Source of the DNA: an uncultured Eubacteriales bacterium
Lineage (GTDB): Bacteria > Bacillota > Clostridia > Oscillospirales > CAG-272
Assembly (NCBI GenBank): GCA_934526185.1
Contig: CAKTAA010000003.1
Location: forward strand, 23,119-87,118
Length of the DNA stretch: 64,000 bases
Direction: 5' to 3'
Shown: positions 8,647 to 16,400 of the stretch, in pieces
How positions within the stretch are numbered: the first letter of the stretch is position 1
How the letters are laid out: each line of letters starts with the position of its first letter
Made by a program: the position numbers and the translations under genes
Notes under the pieces: generated by a model
Databases searched by the model: none
Seen by the model: the letters and a program-made list of their open reading frames with translations, nothing else
What the model was told of the DNA's origin: nothing

Positions 8647-9543
8647 TTATATTTCATACGCAGGATCAATTTCCTTTAATTCTCTGTACGTATCTATCTC
8701 CGCAATGTCATCGAAGGAGCATTCGCGCACAGCTACACGGTATTCCTCTATAAAGTATTCAAGAGGCACCTGATCCCAGTACCGTTCCTTGCCGCCCGGA
8801 GACTGGTACACCTGCTCGACATGCTTGGCGAGCTTAACGCCGTCCTCCTCCGTCCAATACGAGACGCCGAACATATGGTAGCAATCGGTTCCTCCGATAG
8901 ACAAATTTGTAATCCAGCCGTTCCGGCACTGGAAGCACCAGTCGTCCGTCATCGCAACCGGAACGCCGAGATAATTCGAGGTATACTGATATTTTGTGAT
9001 AAGCGATGGGTTGGACAACAGCAGATCCGCCTCCAGCAGGTAAGCATTCGGAAGCAGATACCGCGCGCACATGACCGATGAGATATTATTTGCCTCATTG
9101 TACGCGGGGTTCTCGACAAATTTGATGTTCGGATACCGGTATAAAAGCTGATCAAACTGCTCGGACAAATAGCCGCGGATAATATAAATTTCATCAATTC
9201 CCGCTGCTGTAACGGCATCAAGCAGTGTATCGATGATTCGCTTTCCGCGTACGCGTACAAGCGGTTTCGGCGTATTCAGCGTAATCGGCACAAGGCGCGA
9301 ACCAAAGCCCGCCGCCACAAAGACAGCACGTTTTACGCGATACGGCTCCAGTGCCTCGAGCCCTTTTTCCGCCACGCCGCCGTTGACCAGATAACCAGCC
9401 TCCGTAAGCTGGTACAGCGTTTTGTTGATGATTCCGAGAGACATTCCGGTATGATCCGCCATCTCTCTCTGCGTTGCACGCCCATTTTTCTCGATCCACG
9501 TAAGCAGATCGAATTGTTTTTTTGACAGCATTTCCCGTTCCAT
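8647..9543 (-). CDS. licC: LicC-type cytidylyltransferase with N-terminal winged helix
   Basis: Predicted to activate phosphocholine or a related phospho-amine with CTP for surface decoration. The 298-residue protein begins with a MarR/winged-helix segment (residues 5-60, LLTWIEKNGRATQREMADHT), followed by a nucleotidyltransferase: AVFVAAGFGSRLVPIT (nucleotide loop), TPKPLVRVRGKRIIDTLLD, IIRGYLSEQFDQLL, YNEANNISSV and LLEADLLLS. The ATG at 9543 follows AAAGGGATGG. It is the last gene after a phosphonate/polyamine-type ABC importer, which points to salvage of choline or 2-aminoethylphosphonate (the PntC family is related). Which substrate is used cannot be read from sequence. Confidence 0.8.
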   Translation of the reverse strand: MEREMLSKKQFDLLTWIEKNGRATQREMADHTGMSLGIINKTLYQLTEAGYLVNGGVAEKGLEALEPYRVKRAVFVAAGFGSRLVPITLNTPKPLVRVRGKRIIDTLLDAVTAAGIDEIYIIRGYLSEQFDQLLYRYPNIKFVENPAYNEANNISSVMCARYLLPNAYLLEADLLLSNPSLITKYQYTSNYLGVPVAMTDDWCFQCRNGWITNLSIGGTDCYHMFGVSYWTEEDGVKLAKHVEQVYQSPGGKERYWDQVPLEYFIEEYRVAVRECSFDDIAEIDTYRELKEIDPAYEI

Positions 9544-9710
9544 TTTATGACCATCCCTTTCCGGTAACCTTGATATTGTGACAGTGAATTTTATACACAA
9601 ATTGCCTGACCTTTGTAAAGGTAAAGGCCTTCGTCTGAAGGATTCATTTTTCAGACATATCGGCTTCGGATTTTTATTTTCTGTGAGAGCATCGTACCCG
9701 GTGTTTTCAT

Positions 9711-11372
9711 TTACACCTTCTCCGTGCCGCGGCGCTGAAACGCAGGTTCCCGCCTTTCCGCCTTTCCGTCTTCCGACGATATGCACCGTTTTCCCGAAAG
9801 ATATTTTTCCGCCGATTTTCTGACAAAATAGACGCCTCCCTTTACAAGCAGGTTCACGAAAAAGATGAGGAACGAAACAAAGGCGGAAGATTCCAGCAGA
9901 AGCTGCGCCTCAAACTGGGTAATCATCAGCGAAAGCGGCTTGGTATACGCGTCGGACAGGAAGGACACGGCAGAAATCGTGATCATGGAATTGACAAAAA
10001 AATAGGTAAACATCTCAAGCAGCGTCGGTACGGTCTGGGGCAGAATAACGTCCTTTATCATCCGCATGCGGCCGATGCCGAGCGTCTGTCCGACAGCTTC
10101 CAGGTTTCCGTTCAGCTTGCCCAGACTGTTGTACATCATCAGATACGGAGATGCAAAAAAATGAACCAGATTCACAAGAATCAGAATGGCGAGCGTACCG
10201 TATATAAAGCTGCCTTTAAAGAAAAAAACATAGGAAAGCCCCAGGACAACACCCGGAACAGCCAGCGACAGCAGAGATACCAAATGCAGCGCTTTCACCG
10301 TCCTGCCCCCGGTTCTCGCCGTCAGATAAGCACATAAAAACGCCATACAAATTCCGGCGACAGCTACGCCCAGACTGATGATAACGGAATTGGCAAGATA
10401 AGTGCCCGCTCCTTTTTCCAGCGCGTTACGGATATGGCGGAAGCTGAGCGACAGATCAACCGGATACCTGTTCGCCAGTGTCAGCATGATAAAGGACAAG
10501 AGCGGTGTCAGGACACCCACGGAGGTAACGGTGCAGAGCGTATACGCAGTGCCTTTAGCCGCGCGGCCGCTTTTCAGATCAAAAGGTTTTGTCTGAAACT
10601 GACTGTTCTGCCGCTCACGGCAGAGGAGGTCAAAGGCAAACGCAATGATTGCCGGAATCAGCAGCACGGTACCAATTACCGTGCCCCTGCCGAAGTCCAG
10701 ACGCCCGATAACCTCATGATACATCATCACGGGAAGCGTCATATACTTTCCGCCTATCATCAGCGGCACGCCGTAGTCGGTAAAAATCAGCGTAAAGGTC
10801 GCAAAAATTACACTGACAAGCGGCTTTTTGAGATACGGCAGCGTGATCTGCTGAAACCGTCGCACGCGCGGTATCCCCAGCACGGACGCGGCTTCATACG
10901 GTGTGCTGTCCTCATACTTGAGCACATCGCTCAGCATCAGGAAAGCCACCGGAAACGAATACATCACGCTACCGGCAACAATGCCCCAAAAGCCGTACAA
11001 ACCGGTCGAAAGGCCGAACAGTCTGGTCAGTATCCCGTTTGCGCCAAACAGAATAATCAGGCCCATGCCGTGAGAAATCGACGGCAGCAGCATCGGCAGC
11101 ACCAGAATCGTTTTAAAAAACGCTTTGCCGCGTATGCTTGTCCGGGCAATACAGAACGCCAGCGCTGCGGCAAGCAGCAGAGAAATCAGCGTAGCCGTAA
11201 GGGACACCGTCACAGAGTTTAAAAGCGCCTTCTGAAATTTTTCACCTGAAAAAACTTTGCCGATATCCGTGTCGGCAAGACCGAAGAGCATTCTCCCAAC
11301 AGGGAGGATGACGGAAAAGAGAAAGAAAACGGCGGCGGCGAGCTTCGCAGCCGAACATGTTCGACGTTTCAA
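9711..11372 (-). CDS. ABC importer permease, fused double unit (aminoethylphosphonate/Fe3+ type)
   Basis: Transmembrane component of 553 residues with about 12 helices in two homologous halves. Each half carries an EAA-type loop for the ATPase: PYEAASVLGIPRVRRFQQIT and EAVGQTLGIGRMRMIKDVI. Fused permeases are typical of the iron(III) and 2-aminoethylphosphonate import subfamily. The start appears to be TTG at 11372 with AAAGGTATG upstream. The gene follows the ATPase after a short gap with two strong hairpins, which may set a lower expression level. The LicC-like gene downstream favours a phosphonate or choline-like ligand. Confidence 0.85.
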   Translation of the reverse strand: MKRRTCSAAKLAAAVFFLFSVILPVGRMLFGLADTDIGKVFSGEKFQKALLNSVTVSLTATLISLLLAAALAFCIARTSIRGKAFFKTILVLPMLLPSISHGMGLIILFGANGILTRLFGLSTGLYGFWGIVAGSVMYSFPVAFLMLSDVLKYEDSTPYEAASVLGIPRVRRFQQITLPYLKKPLVSVIFATFTLIFTDYGVPLMIGGKYMTLPVMMYHEVIGRLDFGRGTVIGTVLLIPAIIAFAFDLLCRERQNSQFQTKPFDLKSGRAAKGTAYTLCTVTSVGVLTPLLSFIMLTLANRYPVDLSLSFRHIRNALEKGAGTYLANSVIISLGVAVAGICMAFLCAYLTARTGGRTVKALHLVSLLSLAVPGVVLGLSYVFFFKGSFIYGTLAILILVNLVHFFASPYLMMYNSLGKLNGNLEAVGQTLGIGRMRMIKDVILPQTVPTLLEMFTYFFVNSMITISAVSFLSDAYTKPLSLMITQFEAQLLLESSAFVSFLIFFVNLLVKGGVYFVRKSAEKYLSGKRCISSEDGKAERREPAFQRRGTEKV

Positions 11373-11402
11373 GAGATTATCATACCTTTCTGTGTTCTGT
11401 CA

Positions 11403-11453
11403 GAGAGGAACCGAACAAATTGTTCGGTTCCTCTCCCATTTGCGCGCAAATGG
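11403..11453 (-). promoter_or_regulatory. Two perfect hairpins between the ATPase and permease genes
   Basis: The first is a 16-bp inverted repeat GAGAGGAACCGAACAA with its complement (11403-11435); the second is an 18-bp palindrome CCATTTGCGCGCAAATGG (11436-11453). They lie inside the operon, just after the ATPase stop, and probably act in attenuation or mRNA processing. Confidence 0.55.
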
Positions 11454-11458
11454 CCTTT

Positions 11459-12220
11459 TTATGCCGTTACCGAAGTAAATCTTGCAAGGCTGTCAATTTT
11501 CATTCTGAGATTATCCAGTACAAATTCCTTTACATAAGCATCCGCCGGCTGTCTCAGAATCTCTTCAGGCGTTCCTATCTGATGCATGCTCGCCTCTCCC
11601 ATGACCATAATCCTGTCTGACATGGCGAACGCCTCCTCCTGATCATGGGTGATATAAATCATCGCCGCGCCGGTCTTTTTTTGAATATCCTTAAGCTCGC
11701 GCCGCAGCGACAGACGCGTAGCTACATCCAGAGCGCTCATCGGTTCGTCGAACAGAATAAGATCCGGCTGCAGCGCCAGCGTCCGTGCGATAGCCACCCG
11801 CTGCATCTGACCACCCGAAAGCTGTGCCGGACGCTTGTTTTTGTGATCTGTCAGGCCGACCAGCTCCAGCATCGACAGAGCAGTCTGCCGGGACTGCGGT
11901 TTCATCTCCTTTTTCAGTCTGACCGCGTATTCAACATTTTTCAAAACGGTCATGTTCTCAAACAGTGCGTAATTCTGGAACACAATCCCCATGCCCCTCT
12001 TATCGGGCGGCTCACGGGTGATGTCCTTTTGATCCTTCAGAATGGCGCCGCCCGTCGGCTCAAGCAAACCGATAATGATGCGCAGCAGCGTCGTCTTTCC
12101 GCAGCCGGAGGGCCCCAGGACAGAAAGAAATTCCCCGCCCTTCACCTCAAAGCTTAACGGATTTAAAATAATTTTGCCGTCGATCTGTTTTTCGATATCG
12201 CGGATTATCAGTGATTCCAT
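11459..12220 (-). CDS. ABC importer ATP-binding protein
   Basis: ATPase of 253 residues that powers the neighbouring importer. Visible motifs are Walker A GPSGCGKTTLL, Q-loop VFQNYALFENM, signature LSGGQMQRVAIAR, Walker B LILFDEPMSALD and switch His in YITHDQEEAFAM. The short C-terminal tail (residues 205-253) resembles the regulatory extension of spermidine/phosphonate-type ATPases. Its start overlaps the end of the substrate-binding protein gene by 13 nt, so they are translated together. Confidence 0.92.
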   Translation of the reverse strand: MESLIIRDIEKQIDGKIILNPLSFEVKGGEFLSVLGPSGCGKTTLLRIIIGLLEPTGGAILKDQKDITREPPDKRGMGIVFQNYALFENMTVLKNVEYAVRLKKEMKPQSRQTALSMLELVGLTDHKNKRPAQLSGGQMQRVAIARTLALQPDLILFDEPMSALDVATRLSLRRELKDIQKKTGAAMIYITHDQEEAFAMSDRIMVMGEASMHQIGTPEEILRQPADAYVKEFVLDNLRMKIDSLARFTSVTA

Positions 12221-13197
12221 CTGTCAAGCAGCCTGTCCTTCCGTTCCACATCCTTGATTCCCGTCATATCGCCGTACGGGATTTCCTTCGGAAAATTCTC
12301 CATGTTGATTTCCTGATCCTTATAAATTTGCTCCGGAGAGTACAGCTCCTTATCCTCCGGCGTCACCTCGTTCACAAGAAACTGAAAGACCTCGACAACT
12401 TGCTCCTCTGTCTGGCGCCCCTCTATCAGAGCGCTGGAATAGGTGGTATGCGGCGCCCCCTCCTCAAAGAAACGAATGTCGATATCCGTTCCGTTGTTTA
12501 TCGCCGTAACAGCCTGAAACGTCATGCCGAGACCAATCAGAGCTTCACCGTTTATCAGCTCCTGTACAGGCCCGGATCCGGAGGATGTAAACATTTTGAT
12601 ATTTTCCGCCAGCTTGTCGAAATAGGCGAAAGCCTCGTCCTCTCCCCATTCGTTTATCAGGTTGAGCAGGAATATATAACCGGTGCCGGAGGAGGCGGGA
12701 TTCGGCATTGAAATTTTTCCCTTGTATTCCGGCTTCAGCAAATCCTCGTAGCTTTCCGGCACAGCAAGTCCGGCGTCGGTCAGGCCCTTGGTATTGAGCA
12801 GAACACCGCCGCTCAGACGGCACCACGGAACATATCTGTGACTTTCAGGTACAAGCTCCTCCACATATTTATCAAACGAAACGATGCCGTCGAGCGGGCA
12901 GATCGTATCACCCAGCTTTTCCAAATAAGTGGATTCCAGCTCCAGTATAATGTCGCAGTCAGTATCCTTTCCCTCCGAAAGCAGCTTTGCGGATAGCTCT
13001 CCTGTGGATTTGTATTCCACCTTGATATCCAAATCCGGAAATTCTTCTTTCAGCCGCTTGCGCACATATTCGTTCCGAAAATCCTCGGAGGTGGAATAAA
13101 TCATGATCTGATCCTTGTTTTTTGAGCATCCGAACAAAAGCGGCAGACAAAACAGAACGCATGCCGCTGCAGCAAGGTATTTCCATATGCATTTCAT
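12208..13197 (-). CDS. ABC importer substrate-binding lipoprotein (phosphonate/polyamine/Fe3+ type)
   Basis: Type II periplasmic-binding fold tethered to the outer face of the membrane. The 329-residue protein begins MKCIWKYL and has a lipobox ending at Cys24 (LLFGC). Segments such as QIMIYSTSEDFRNEYVRKRL, DCDIILELE, GKISMPNPASSGTGYIFLL and LVNEVTPEDKELYSP match extracellular solute-binding proteins for iron(III) or 2-aminoethylphosphonate. The ATG at 13197 was preferred over 13209 because AAAGGA is better spaced. First gene of the importer operon. Confidence 0.85.
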   Translation of the reverse strand: MKCIWKYLAAAACVLFCLPLLFGCSKNKDQIMIYSTSEDFRNEYVRKRLKEEFPDLDIKVEYKSTGELSAKLLSEGKDTDCDIILELESTYLEKLGDTICPLDGIVSFDKYVEELVPESHRYVPWCRLSGGVLLNTKGLTDAGLAVPESYEDLLKPEYKGKISMPNPASSGTGYIFLLNLINEWGEDEAFAYFDKLAENIKMFTSSGSGPVQELINGEALIGLGMTFQAVTAINNGTDIDIRFFEEGAPHTTYSSALIEGRQTEEQVVEVFQFLVNEVTPEDKELYSPEQIYKDQEINMENFPKEIPYGDMTGIKDVERKDRLLDRWNH

Positions 13198-13467
13198 TTT
13201 TATAACCATTCCTTTCTTTTGCAAAAATGTCTTTTGCGCTGATGCGGATCTGCGCCTCACTTTATTTAGAAGCTTGTAAATGGATCGAAAACCGCTTCTT
13301 GAAGCATGGTACAGACGGGCGTTACGAATACTGCCGCTCCTCATGACTCACTTTAACAATGAAGATGGAAAAAGTTTCCTTACAATTTGAGTGTTTGATA
13401 ACAATCAGGCAAGCATTCATTTAAATGAACAAATCATAGCCGCACACCAAGGTTTTCCGGTGCGCAA

Positions 13468-13514
13468 TTTGTTCACAGCGGGATGATTATACATCAAAAG
13501 TGAACAACTGTCAA
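13468..13514 (-). promoter_or_regulatory. Consensus promoter of the importer operon with flanking inverted repeat
   Basis: On the minus strand TTGACA (13509-13514), a 17-nt spacer and TATAAT (13486-13491) form a full consensus promoter. A perfect 8-bp inverted repeat, TTGTTCAC (13469-13476) and GTGAACAA (13500-13507), straddles the -10 box and is a likely operator. A third related site, ATGAACAAA, lies near 13423-13431. The leader before the gene is about 280 nt and includes a stem GCGCACC...GGTGTGC. Confidence 0.7.
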
Positions 13515-13595
13515 GGCCATTTGGTTTTTTATTTCTCAGAAGAGCTGTTTTTCCCGGCATTTCCTCTAAATTTTCGAACAAATTCTAATCTGTCT

Positions 13596-13624
13596 TTACT
13601 TTTAATGCGCTCTGTGCTATAATA
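13596..13624 (+). promoter_or_regulatory. Promoter of the surface-polymer gene group
   Basis: TTTACT (13596-13601), 17-nt spacer, TATAAT (13619-13624). It leaves a leader of about 400 nt (13632-14035) in which no convincing gene was seen; short ORFs there lack ribosome sites and family resemblance. Confidence 0.6.
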
Positions 13625-14035
13625 AATTTTGTTTGGCCCCTGCAAAAGAACAAAATTTGACAGCATTCTGCAGGATTGCAGTGCCCGACAGCTTCCAGGC
13701 GCAGAGCCAGAGGCCATGCCGGCCGGTTTCCTTGCTTTACAGCCACTGCTTGAGCTTGGACGCAGGGCACAACAAATATATTGCGGCGTACTTTTGGTGC
13801 TGTATGGCGAATGTTTCAAAAAAAGACAAACAGGGATTTCCGTTCAGGGGAACAAAAAGTCTTTTTTGCCGTCTTTTTTCTATTGAGTTTAAAACACCAC
13901 ACCCCCGGTTTCTATTTTACGCGTATACGCGCGTGCCTTAAAAGTAAAAATTGTGAAATCAGGCTTACTCATACATAAACTGCATGTTCCAGTGAATTCA
14001 TTGCACCGGCCGCCGGTGAAAGGACAGGTATTTTC

Positions 14036-15877
14036 ATGAACAATCAGCATCCCCAGATTCCCTCGCAGACAAACGAAGCTCCCGTTTCTGAGTCTCCGGC
14101 AGAAAACAAAAAGAAGCATAAAACGCCGGAAGAAAATAAATTCATAAAGAAATGGAAAGCCCTTATACGCGAAAAACGTTCGTTTCGCTTTCGCCTTGCA
14201 CTCTCCGCTTCCGCGGCGCTTGCATTTGCGTATACGGTGCTGGTATTCGGTCCGTACGAAATTTATATAAAAAATATGGACTACTGCACCTTCTCCTTCT
14301 ACGATCTCGTGCTTCCAATGGCGCTTACAGGACTGGCTGCCTTTGCCGCGCTGACGCTGCTGCTGCTTGTATTCCGCGGCAAGCTTTTCACGGGCGCCGT
14401 ATCCCTTGTTTTTGCTGTGACAATTGCATCATATCTTCAGGCAAACTTTATAGGCAGCGATTTCGGTTCCCTTGACGGTACCACCATTGCATGGCAAAGC
14501 TATACGCTGCCGATGCTGTTCAACGCACTGATATGGGGACTTCTTCTGCTCCTCCCCTTTGCCGTTGCCTATTTCAGCAAAAAAACCTGGGGCCGCGCCG
14601 TTATCTTCGTTTCACTTTTGCTTGTCGCCATGCAGAGCGCCGGCCTTGTAGAGCTGCTGTTGAAAAACGACCTGACAAATATTTCAAAGGACGGATATCT
14701 GTCCCGCGAGACCATATTCGAAGTCTCGCCGGAAAACAATGTGGTTGTCTTTCTTTTGGATCGCTTTGATCAGCTCTATGCTGATGAACAGCTCGAGAAA
14801 AATCCCGATTTCTATGAAAAATTCTCCGGATTTACCTTTTACAGGAACACAACGGGCAGTTATTCGCGCACGTTCCCGTCCGTTGCTTATTTTCTGACAG
14901 GCATTCCCTGCGACTATACCATTCCGAACAGCGATTATTTCCGAAAGGCCTGGGAGGAAACCTCTTTTCTTAGTGACATCCGTAAGGCAGGCTATCTTTC
15001 GAAAATTTATACGGAAATCAATTATGTCATCGGCGATATCGATTACGCACGCGAGGAAATTGACAACATCGGGGACAAGCCCCGCACGGTTAACGTGAAA
15101 CGAATGCTTCAGTCCATGCTGAATCTTTCGGCATACCGATGCTGCCCTACCGCCATGCAGCCCTTTTTCCGCATGTATACCGGAGAGCTGCAGGACGTTG
15201 CCCAGCTTGAGGACGAAAATCTTTACGCATCCGATATCTACGGAACAGACGATGTCCGTTTTTTCAAAGACCTTCGGGAAAAAGGCGTCACCATAAACAA
15301 TGACAGCAAGGGTTCCTTCATTTTCTATCACATGCAGGGCTCGCACGATCCCTACATCATGGACGAATACGGCAACCGCATCACCGGTGCGGAAACGACG
15401 ATGTACCAGCAGACAAAGGGGAATCTCAACATCATCGTGGAATATATCGAAAATTTAAAGAATCTGGGACTGTATGACGATACTACAATCATAGTCACCG
15501 CAGACCACGGCTGGACCGGCACTATGGAGCGTCTGGACAAGCCGCGTCTGATTTCCCTTTTTGTCAAGCCGAAGAATGCAGACATCACAAAGCCGCTCGC
15601 TGTGTCCGAAGCGCCCGTGTCTCAGGACAACATCCGCCCTACAGTTCTCCGCGCGCTCGGCATTGACAGCACCGCCTACGGTCCTGCCATTGAGGATATT
15701 GCGGAAGGAGACGACGTGGTCAGATACTTCTATATGAGCGGTTCCAACAAAATGCTGACCAACCGCGACACCAATCTTGTCACATATGAAATCCGGGGAG
15801 ACGCAAAGGTTTTTGACAATTGGAAGGTTCACTCCGTCGTCCCCATGGAATATCCCTACTACGATGCGGGAAACTGA
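14036..15877 (+). CDS. Membrane sulfatase-fold protein (LTA synthase-like phosphotransferase)
   Basis: Protein of 613 residues with a charged cytoplasmic N-terminus (1-50), five hydrophobic helices between about 55 and 215, and an extracellular alkaline-phosphatase-superfamily domain. Motifs: NVVVFLLDRFDQ (first metal Asp), RNTTGSYSRTFPS (region of the catalytic Thr/Ser), IFYHMQGSHDPYI and IIVTADHGWTG (metal Asp/His). This layout is that of LtaS/OpgB-like enzymes that transfer glycerol-phosphate or phosphoethanolamine at the cell surface. The neighbouring YidC-glycerophosphotransferase fusion supports a role in a phosphodiester polymer. The exact donor is not known. Confidence 0.8.
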   Translation: MNNQHPQIPSQTNEAPVSESPAENKKKHKTPEENKFIKKWKALIREKRSFRFRLALSASAALAFAYTVLVFGPYEIYIKNMDYCTFSFYDLVLPMALTGLAAFAALTLLLLVFRGKLFTGAVSLVFAVTIASYLQANFIGSDFGSLDGTTIAWQSYTLPMLFNALIWGLLLLLPFAVAYFSKKTWGRAVIFVSLLLVAMQSAGLVELLLKNDLTNISKDGYLSRETIFEVSPENNVVVFLLDRFDQLYADEQLEKNPDFYEKFSGFTFYRNTTGSYSRTFPSVAYFLTGIPCDYTIPNSDYFRKAWEETSFLSDIRKAGYLSKIYTEINYVIGDIDYAREEIDNIGDKPRTVNVKRMLQSMLNLSAYRCCPTAMQPFFRMYTGELQDVAQLEDENLYASDIYGTDDVRFFKDLREKGVTINNDSKGSFIFYHMQGSHDPYIMDEYGNRITGAETTMYQQTKGNLNIIVEYIENLKNLGLYDDTTIIVTADHGWTGTMERLDKPRLISLFVKPKNADITKPLAVSEAPVSQDNIRPTVLRALGIDSTAYGPAIEDIAEGDDVVRYFYMSGSNKMLTNRDTNLVTYEIRGDAKVFDNWKVHSVVPMEYPYYDAGN

Positions 15878-15999
15878 TATATGGCTCACCTTGAATCCGC
15901 GTTTTCCTATTTACCCGGCCAGACCTGTCCGGCGCAACGGTCCGGCCGAAGCCGCACAGTCAAACCAATACATTTATCGCCGGAGAAACGGAATAAAAA

Positions 16000-16254
16000 A
16001 TGAAAACGATACGCAAGATTTTCACCTGCATGTTTTTCCTTGTCTTTACCATGCTGTTCTTCGCCGTCAGCGCCGGCGCCTATATCGATCCTTCTGCCAT
16101 GACCTATCTGGTTCAGATTATCGCAGGCGTCGTCATCGCAGCCGGAGCCGCTTTCGGCTTCTATTTCCGCAAAATCCGCCGCGCTATGAGCAAAAAGAAA
16201 AAAGCAGAGGAAGAGGACGACGAGGATGAGGACGATGAGGACGAAATGAACTGA
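16000..16254 (+). CDS. Small membrane protein with acidic tail
   Basis: Protein of 84 residues: a signal or first helix (8-27, ending in AGAYIDPSAMTY), a second helix (35-56), a basic stretch FRKIRR, then KKKK and a run of Asp/Glu to the end. I do not recognise a named family, though small proteins with a YIDPSAMTY motif recur beside sulfatase-fold surface enzymes in related bacteria. It sits between the sulfatase-fold gene and the YidC fusion on the same strand, so it is probably an accessory subunit of that system. Function unknown. Confidence 0.65.
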   Translation: MKTIRKIFTCMFFLVFTMLFFAVSAGAYIDPSAMTYLVQIIAGVVIAAGAAFGFYFRKIRRAMSKKKKAEEEDDEDEDDEDEMN

Positions 16255-16400
16255 TTTTTCAGAAGTTTAAGCTGACCGGCTGAAATACTTTTTCAATTTT
16301 GTACCGGTGGCCGCATTCTTCTGCGGCTGAAATATCAAAATAAATCCCCGCTTTCAGGCGGAATCCTGTTTGTCAGAGAAAGAAAGGAAACAGACGAAGC

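Noticed and set aside
10434..11222. + strand open frame of 262 codons inside the permease gene
   Set aside because: Composition is very rich in Gln, Arg and His and it mirrors a membrane-protein gene; there is no ribosome site or recognisable domain.
13629..13978. Short + strand frames in the leader before the sulfatase-fold gene
   Set aside because: They lie just after the predicted transcription start, lack ribosome sites, overlap each other in several frames and show no known domain.
15777..16229. + strand open frame of 150 codons overlapping the small membrane protein
   Set aside because: It covers the end of the sulfatase-fold gene and the small protein in another frame; the small protein has a proper signal/TM pattern and this one does not.
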